Part shown: positions 1-64,000 of the stretch, piece after piece | Numbering within the stretch: position 1 is the first letter of the stretch | How the letters are laid out: each line of letters begins with the position of its first letter | Assembly (NCBI GenBank): GCA_009760855.2 | Contig: WPIO01000035.1 | Location: forward strand, 2,689,001 to 2,753,000 | Direction of reading: 5' to 3' | Source: Cristatella mucedo | Lineage: Eukaryota; Bryozoa; Phylactolaemata; Cristatellidae | Length of the DNA stretch: 64,000 nucleotides | The notes under the pieces: model-generated | Told to the model about the DNA's origin: nothing | The model's database searches: none | What the model saw: only the letters and a program-made list of their open reading frames with translations | Made by a program: the position numbers and the translations under genes

Positions 1-188
1 TGCTGTAATCACGATCTGCACGTCAAACTACAACATGGTAGCAGAACTCACATAGCCAACGACATATAAACCGCATGAACCAAAGCTCACCACATTACGT
101 CTGCACGGCCATTCAGCTAGCCAATCTGCGTGGTTTTAATTTCGACTTCAGCGTAATAACTTAAAACACTCAGCGGCTTTCGCGACAC

Positions 189-194
189 GATTTT
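189..194 (-). terminator. Possible ELYS poly(A) signal
   Basis: About 45 bases past the ELYS stop the minus strand reads gcagcataaaatcg, containing the variant hexamer CATAAA. No perfect AATAAA was seen between the stop and the window edge. Confidence 0.3.
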
Positions 195-236
195 ATGCTG
201 CAACGTAAAACGGCACCAGACACTCGCCCAAATCTT

Positions 237-37966
<37,730 letters not shown>

Positions 37967-40911
37967 CTGACATGGCATGAAGTGTTTCATGACCCTACAA
38001 CAATTAGGTAGCCAGGTCGTGGCACATTTGTAACATATAACACTTTCAACTCAAAATTGCCTGGTGCATTGAGAGGTCAACAGCACAACCATACAGGATT
38101 TGCATTGCATGCCTGATAAGTGCCATTTGCGTTTATTTGTAAAAGAAGGCTGTCAATGTGCTTATCAAACATCAAGTTCACAAATGAAACTCGCTCTCCT
38201 AACTACATACAATGAGTTTGCACAGTTTTGCAGCCATTTAAAAACAGTCGACAAACAAATGTAGAAAGACAAATGAACACGATATTTATGGAAGTGCTAA
38301 TCAGGTATTCCTGCCTCAAAAGTATGACATGCTCTGAACGAACCTGTGTCATGTTAACCCCATTTATGTAATCCGTTCATGAATTCCATCTGGCGCTACT
38401 AATTTAGAAGTGCTCCTACATACACTGCAATCAACCTACACAACTATATATAAATGCACATCCCATTTGTATATCCTATAAAGAAGGCCTTTGGTGATTT
38501 GGTGGCAGTCGATGAACAATGGGAAGAACCAGCGCGAATAGAAACGCGTATTAAAAAACGCATTTGAACATGATCGAATGTGAGAAAGCACTAAAGTCGA
38601 ATGACAATGAATGAGGAACACAAATGAGCAAAGCAAAAAAATGTGTGTGTACTACCTAATGTATCGAATGTATGAGTAACTATCGCAGATAAGGAAGAAT
38701 AAAGCTAGCAAAAAGTGCACTCGGTATCGCACTGCAAAAACGGAACAGTAGCTTGACTTCGATCAAACTCAACGATAGCTGGGGACGGTCTAAGTACACG
38801 AAAGTAGTGCTTCCGTCTTTCGAAAGCTTTAATTTTTTCGCCACGTACAGATTTTGCAACGCGAAGGAGAAAATTGCACATAGCACTTCAGTAGGGTTGG
38901 CTCACCGGCTAGGTCTGCTGGCACTCAGGCTGCCTTCTAAAGTCAAGCGGAAGTTTTCAGTGATTCTCACGGGCAATAGGTAGCATTGGTATAACGGCAA
39001 ACTTCCAGCCATAACTTTCATTCACACCGAAGAATTTACCGTTTGAAGTGGGTTGTTTATTAAATCTAGTTATACTCCGAAGCAGGAAGACCGCTGACGC
39101 AGCGCAGCAATAGCTAGCAATCAGATTGACTCTCAGTGCCCAAGTCGGGCAGCACCCGATAGCACCGACGAGCGACGTCGTCCAATTTCGTTGATCATAG
39201 TCTGCATTCAATATTCGTCTACTACCTGGAATGGAGGTGATTTCGCATGCAAGACACATCCTGAAGAAACGCTGACTGAAAGAGTTTAAGGGTAAAGCAT
39301 CGCTTACGCATCGTTTGTGCGCATCGCATTGTAAGAAATCCAAGATTCACTCAGGAGTAAGAGCGCTGGATTCGGCGTTCACCCGGACGTTTACTTTGGC
39401 TACCAGCTCGCCTTTTTGGAGTGGCTATGGTGAATTCCGCCAACGAGAGACCGCCTTCAAATTGTGCCGCTCGGCAGCTGCGCCCGATCGGACTCCACCC
39501 TTTCGCGTGCCGGCTACGACTCGGTGGCGAGCGGCAGCGGCTTGGGCTACTTACGGGCGTATGCAGCCGTCCGTGCGACGCTGCCACTGCGACCGTGAAG
39601 TCGTTTATAGCGCGACACGCCTAGCGGACTAGGCAAGGTCGGGGACGCTAGTGCCACGATGCCGCCATTCCTCAGGTGAAACCTGCGTCCCGTCCACCAT
39701 AGTGGAATGCTTGCAAACTCTACGGAACACCTATTGCACACATCTTTTAATCATACTATGCTAAATTGTATATATTTTAAAATAATTTATGATACTTTAC
39801 GTAATTAAAACGTGCCAGTTTTTTATGAGGGATCCGCAGGAGCTCGGCCGGTGTTTGTATCTCTGCAAGTGTGCCGCAGATCCAGGAAGCGATCCGGAGG
39901 CGCCGGCAGTGTAGCGCCCGTCTGGCGCGTGTGCTGGGACATGGAAAACATGTGAGTCGCAACCGGGAAACTGCCCACACCCCTTCGATAAATGGAGACA
40001 CTAGAAGGTAAGCAGAGGCCGCGAGCAGCTGAAAAAATGCTGGGCAGTGCGCGACTATTCCAGCCGAAACTACTTTCCGTGCGACACCGCGGCACCCGGC
40101 ACCCGCACTTTCTAGAAATACTGAGCTGCGCGAGAAAAAGCGTTTGCCGCAGTCGTCGCTGAGCAATGTAGTCTTCTCGGCTGTACGGTGATGTTGCGAG
40201 CTGTGCTCGGTCGTCGCATAGAGAACTGGGCGCGCCGCGGCGAGGAGGGGTACACGAAGGCGGGTGCTGCTTTGCATGGAGATGCCTTGCAATGATGCTC
40301 GTTCGATTCTTGCGAATCGATCGCTAGCAAAATGCGGAAGCGTGGCCAGCGCATGTCGAGGTCGCTGTTGCGCAGCTCCGGCGACTCATGCTGCAGGCCA
40401 GCGACTTGGGCATTTATTGCAGCTACGGTTTTGCGAAAAAATATCCCCCCCCCCGCCGCCCCGCCGCCGGCGAGTGAGCGGATTTGCTGGTCAAATCGAT
40501 GGCGTGAGGCGCCTCGGAATTACCTCCAGCGCCCGCCGCCGGTGCATGGCCATCGCTCCTGCTAGTGCTTGCTGTAGCGTCCCTCTACGGCTAGCCGCCC
40601 CCCCCCCCCGACGCGTACCAGTCGTCAGCTCCTATTGCAAACGGTCGTTCGTCGAGGCTTCTATGCTTCCTTCGCCTCCTCCCCTCTTACTTGCCAGACT
40701 GGAGGAGTGGAATCAGAAATCAGCGGCTGCCTGCCTGCAGGGGGGGGGAAGGACGTGAGGGGGTTGTAGAAGAAGCCCCCCCCCCACACACACACCCCTC
40801 CCCGGTAAGGGTGTTGTGCTGGCTGCCTCGCCCTCTCAATGCCGACCGCTTGTGTGTTCGCCTTGCTGATGCCGCCCACTTTGACTTCTTCCGTGACCTA
40901 ATCAGCTAGCG
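37967..40911. promoter_or_regulatory. Probable bidirectional promoter region
   Basis: The gap between the ELYS 5' exons and the ATG of the plus-strand gene. 39,400-40,900 is much richer in GC and CpG than the flanking introns. No TATA box stands out. The missing ELYS initiator exon should lie here. 38,000-39,300 shows nothing recognisable. Confidence 0.5.
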
Positions 40912-59188
<18,277 letters not shown>

Positions 59189-60643
59189 GTGAGCGTTATC
59201 CTTTGACTGGCTCAGCCTCCCGTCGGTCTTCTCTGTTTCAGCTTGAATCTAAGCTCTCACACAATCCGAAATGCCGTGTGGCACAAGAGGTGCATTATGC
59301 CGAACCCTTCGTTGCTGAATTATTGATTTCTTCATTTGAGCAGGCCTGGTGCGGTTTTTTATTTTGACTGGCCATAGGAAGAGGCCGAGGCGCGTAGCCC
59401 CGCAAAGGGCAAAGGCGATCTGGAATTTGGATGCCACAGATGCGCCCACCCATAATGCCCCTTAGTTTTAGCCCCTCCCCCAAGGCAGGTTATGGCAGCT
59501 GGGCTTCCTCGGAGGAAGGGCCACCAACAGGAGGAGGTTGGGCAGCAGCTCTCGGGACTCGCAAGCGACTCTTGACTTCATGGTGTTTCTCCAGAGAGGC
59601 TACCAATTTTTCTTTTCTTGTAGATAGGGCTGAACAAGTTGCTAGAGTAGCAGCGAGGCTAGTCTTTGGTGTCTAGTGTCAAGATTCAGCTTTCATAGAG
59701 GGGGCTGTCGTGTTTTTGGTGGGGAGGCCTTCGATATTTGAAAGGGTGGCTGAAGGAATCACTCATCCGGTCTCGTATATGTGGGCTTGCAAGGCTGGCA
59801 CACTGTCGGCGAATCGCCCAAGGCTATCAGCGTGAAGAGCTACAAATTTATCTTTAGACATAGTCTAGAGAGGCGTAGGGATAGATAAGATTTGGAGAAG
59901 AGTCAGTTTGGTGAGAAGGCTGCCATTTTTCCTCGAAGGCCATACATGTAATTGGACGAGGGGGATGGGGCAGCAGCTGACACAGCCTGCCCGGGAGGGC
60001 TACTTGATTGACCCAGTTCCGAATCGGTCTCGCGTGGGAGGACTCGTGAGGAGCCTCTCTGTATAGCCTCTGCGTGACGGCAGAAATGCAAAAAAATGGC
60101 CCTTTCAAACCAGCTCTATAGCCTCCTAGACAGGTGCTATGTACCAGTAGCCGATAAGCTACGACCGAGGAATTCAAGGGTGTCATTCCTGTACAAGCCA
60201 AATGACTGATGTCTTTTTAATTGGCTGCTACTTTTAAGTCCTTCCCTAGGTGCCCCCCCTCCATGGCTTCCTACTGTCGACCGATTGTTTTCATAGGATT
60301 AATGGGTAAAAATAGTACTTCCTGTCATGTCCACGGAAGAAGCAAAAGTAAGGAGCTTGGTTTGCAAGACCTCTGATATCCAACCGCTCAGTTTTAAAGG
60401 CAAACTGGACACATTTGGAATAATACGTCTTGGTGCTCCAGCTCTTTAAGCTGGGGTAATAGGAAAACAGGCGATGTGCCATCTCGCTTCTGAGGTAACT
60501 TCCTGTCATCGGACGTCCACTCGTGGTCATGGTTTTAATCCCTCCCGGAAAGGTTTCTGGCCAGAGAGCTGAATGTTGAATAGTGTACTTGCTGCTGCTC
60601 GAATTCGGATTCTATGAGGCCCTCTGTAGCTTTGTCTAGTTCG

Positions 60644-60722
60644 AAGTGCCTAGAAAGAGATAAAACTCTCTTAGAGCAGTGTACAAATGTATTACTATTG
60701 TTGTTGTTGGTATTATTATTAT
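60644..60722 (+). mobile_element. LINE 3' tail, diverged
   Basis: gtgcctagaaagagataaaac through ctcttagagcagtgtacaaatgt to a TTG/ATT tail. Confidence 0.65.
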
Positions 60723-60939
60723 CCCTACTAGAACTCCTTCATTCAGCCGTTAGACCGTGTGTGGGTTACGACTGCTGTATTATACAGGCCCTCTGGCAGC
60801 GTGAGCCGGTCTGCGTCCCTCGGGCTCAGTGCGCTTCCCAAAAAGCCTGACCTCTTTGTCTGGTAGTGGACACACTGGTAGCAAAGTGCATCGGCTCGCA
60901 TATACAGGCATGCTCGGCAAACCAGTCACCATCTCCGCG

Positions 60940-61395
60940 CAATGTGACCAATTACATCCTATGCAACAACGGTGAGGACATCACTGCCCTGGTCCTACTG
61001 AATCTCTCAGCTACCTTTGACACTATGGATCACGATATCCTGCTTGGACTACTGAGAACAACGATTAGTCTGGCAGACGAAGATATGGTTGAAATCGTAC
61101 TTGTCCGATCATGTTCAATCCCAGTCATATGGGGGGGGGGTCAGGTCTCATTCATAAGACCGGTCACCTGTGGAGTCCCATTAGGGTCCTTCCTGTGTGG
61201 GTCCTTTGCTGTTCTCCATTTATTTCTCTGCGAAAAAGTGACTCAGGCCCATGGAGTCGGCTATCACTTCTATGTTGGTGTTACTCAGCTGCAGTTGGCA
61301 TTAAAACTGTCGGAATCTGCTGCAGCGACTGATACACTTAACACTTGCCTTGCAGACATTAGACCCTGGGTGTCGGCAAATTTCCTTAAACAAGC
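60940..61395 (+). mobile_element. LINE reverse-transcriptase core, decayed
   Basis: ALVLLNLSATFDTMDHDILL and VTCGVPLGSFLCG are RT blocks; the catalytic YADDTQL block reads YVGVTQL, so both Asp are lost. Ends WVSANFLK, where the 23362 copy begins. Confidence 0.85.
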
Positions 61396-63009
61396 CTCAA
61401 CTTGTTGAAACTTGCTTGGTACGTTGAGGTAAATGTATGCAGCTTTTTGAGGACCATACCGATGGCATTTAAATAGCTTCATTGACACTCTAGCTTTGTC
61501 CCTTGTAAACTACATAACTCGGCCGATTGTGCCAATAAACAAGAATATTCATATCTGAGTTCAGCTCAGCTTGTATACCACAGCAGTGGCTCATTTCTGA
61601 TTTCGGTCGGATAATTTGAGCTATACATGTCCGCAATTGCAGAACATTGAGTGCAAGGACATTCGATTACATCTATAGCAAAACTCCTTCAACCGAAAGC
61701 CTTCCTTTTTGGCGTGATGCTTCGTGGCGATGCCTCGTCCGTTAGAATAGGTTCGATCGAGTGCATTGTCGTCGTTTCTTTTTTGGTGCTGCCTGCCAGG
61801 CGCAGGCACGCACATTATTCGAGGCACGTCGTTTGCTGGCGACCAGCCAGCTCGCTAGCACGAGCTCTTTTGGCCATGGGAGCAGGTCGTGGCTGAGCAT
61901 GTGCTCCCATGGCTAAATTGCGTGCTCTCTTTGCCGAGCACTGCCGTGCCTAATTTAGGTGCCTGCCAGCCCCCTTTGGGTTGGTAAGTGACTGCTGGCT
62001 CTTGGCAATCGCCAACGGCAAGCAGATGCACTCTTGCAGATGGCAAGAGTGTTGCAAATGACGCAGGCATCGCTCGTGAATTCCGTGGCTGGGGGGTGGG
62101 TGCTGCTAGGGCCTTTGCTGAAGTGTTTGTCCTCCGTGGACAAAGTAGCTGAGTGCATCTTCGCGTTGCAATGTCCACGGGCGTTGTGTGAAAAAAAAAT
62201 AAAAGTGCAAATACGATTGCGTTGATCACGGTTGCAATGGTTTTGTAGATGGCGCTGCTGACTTTAGGAACACACTGTCTTGCCTAGCTTAGTCTCTCTG
62301 TCGCTAAGCATTCGTCGGTCTGCCTCTTCTTGCCTGTGCGCATGCCAGCAGGAGCCCATGCGTGTGCTAGTCTATGCGCTGCATCAGGCTTTCTGGTGAA
62401 GTGCAAGGCGTGCAATGCACGCCTCGAAGGGTTTGCCTGCCGTTTGTTGACGACGCCATGACGACTCGTGCATGCCCTCCCTCGTGCAGCTCTATCTCAG
62501 TAGTGTTCTCTTGTTATCGCTTGGTTAAATAGCGGCGTCCAGAGGTTACTGGAACGGTGAGTAGCTGGCCGATGACGATGCCTGCTACTGCTGCTGTGTG
62601 TGTGTGAAGCTTCCGAAGTGTCGCATGTGCATGTGCATGTGCCAGCCGTGTGCTTCAGTGAAAAAGTCCTGCAGCCTCTTGGTTCGTGCACCGATGGCAT
62701 AAAAGCAAGCAGTGCTGTTCCTTTGCTTTGTACTAGCAGAGCCGGCATCGGCATCTGTTGGTGCTTCGAAGCAGCTGCATGTATTTGCTGACTATCGTTT
62801 GTCCGAGCTTTTGTGTGTGGCACAATGGTGGGCACAATGAAAGCTTTCTGGCACACTGTGAGGTCCGACGGCCATTGTTAAGGCATTTCGGAATGCTGGG
62901 ACGTGGTTGTGACCACTTCCCTGTCGGAACCGAGCTGCTCCGAGTATGGCCTAGCCATGCTCCAGCAAGTGCTTCCAGGTGGTAGACGGTAGATATAAGA
63001 GGAATGTCG

Positions 63010-63115
63010 CAGTAATGTATCTCCGTCAGTAACTCCACAAAGTCATAAAGACCATGTGGGTGTTACGCAGGAGAGTTTTGTATAGCGCACTCACAGCCTG
63101 ATCGATGGCGAAAGC
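63010..63115. repeat. Single arm of the foldback family, left orientation
   Basis: gtaatgtatctccgtcagtaactccacaaa and gtgggtgttacgcaggagagtttt match the start of the left arm at 716-800. Confidence 0.75.
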
Positions 63116-64000
63116 GGTAAAAGCGTATAGCTCAACAGTAATTGAAGGAAAAGGGATTCGTTTTTAAAGAACAGCAGACAAGTCACGAGTGAAAGCTGCT
63201 CAGTTGATCGATCATTGGTCTTGCAGATGCAACCTTGCAACCGAGGCTCCATTAAGGGATCGTGACCCGGCAAGGCAGGGTGTGATCATTCTGACCTTTA
63301 TTTAGTGCCAGCAACTTACCAGGTTACCCGTTGTAGACCGCAGTTAGGGGCTCAACTGTTCGTGCTCCCTCTTGCGATCACATGTCAAAACTACTTGAGC
63401 TTAATGTGTTGTGCATTTACAGAAAATAGCCTGCTCTGCTTCTTAATAATGAAGTTGTGCTAAGGCAGAATTCTGCTGCTCAAGGGTTTATGTATGCCAG
63501 AGTACCACTGCATGGTCAGCATGATTATCAAACGATACCATGAGGCCTTGTAGTAAACGGTCGTATCTGCTTCTTGCTTATTCGCCTGTTTCTCTTTTAA
63601 GCAACGTTTGTGCGCGTAGTTATTTCAAATGCACAATGTTTACTTGGCTTTAAACGACAAGGAAGTCGTTGGTCAGCCTGCAGCACCCTTCTAGATGCTC
63701 CCCTGCGGTTTAACCTGTGGCTAATATGACGCAGAGCAAACTGAGTTGTTGCTAGAAATAACCAGCGGGATGCCCACCCGACCTTAACTTTCGGGGAACT
63801 TAGCGCCGGCAGTTTAGTGTGTTTCCCTCTCGTAGGCTCACTGCTACATCACCGATGACTTGCAGATTGCAGTCACAGCGAACGCTAGGCACGTTCTTTG
63901 CCTTGCACCGACTTGGTGTTGCGAGCTTAATCCTGCCTACGAGCCTGTTACTTAAACTACAGCTGCTGACAAATTCGTGCATGGTAACTCGGTCCACCTC

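Larger units (their letters stand above)
59189..64000 (+). other. Downstream sequence, presumed intron
   Basis: No PH-domain exon seen. Contains LINE pieces and a foldback arm. 59,230-60,560 has broken ORFs on both strands that may be an unidentified decayed element; 61,450-62,990 and 63,120-64,000 show nothing recognised. Confidence 0.4.

Noticed and set aside
39351-39587. Minus ORF as the ELYS initiator exon
   Set aside because: No recognisable ELYS N-terminus and no donor in suitable phase; left unresolved.

Overview
This is a window of animal nuclear DNA: intron-rich, packed with LINEs, tRNA-derived SINEs and long dinucleotide microsatellites, with no bacterial-style gene packing. The protein divergence and the repeat mix suggest an invertebrate, possibly a lophotrochozoan; that is inference.

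Minus strand, about 37,966 down to 237: almost one complete gene for ELYS (MEL-28/AHCTF1), the nucleoporin that binds chromatin and seeds nuclear pore assembly after mitosis. I built a 34-exon model by eye. Its order is an N-terminal beta-propeller (exons 1-12, 37,966-30,490), an alpha-helical ELYS domain (exons 13-23, 30,169-19,459), a PP1-docking region with SILK and RVxF-type motifs (exon 27), acidic exons (28-30), and a long Ala-rich low-complexity tail (exons 31-33) ending in a short basic exon with the stop at 237-239. The coding exons total 7,095 nt, an exact multiple of three, and splice phases agree at every junction. The start codon was not found; a further 5' exon probably lies between 37,967 and about 40,200.

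39,400-40,900 is a GC-rich stretch that probably holds a shared promoter. Plus strand, 40,912 to beyond 59,188: a second gene, read divergently, with seven candidate exons. Its N-terminus resembles the dimerisation helix of SKAP adaptor proteins, followed by a Tyr-motif and acidic linker. The PH and SH3 exons expected of a SKAP protein are not visible and would lie beyond the window. This assignment is tentative. Intron 1 (about 11.8 kb) holds most of the microsatellites.

The introns carry about 15 fragments of one L2/CR1-like LINE family with a (TAA)n tail plus older RT remnants, about ten copies of a tRNA-derived SINE, two Tc1-like DNA-transposon remnants, a large foldback repeat with dispersed single arms, and several short tandem duplications. 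No rRNA, functional tRNA or CRISPR array was seen.
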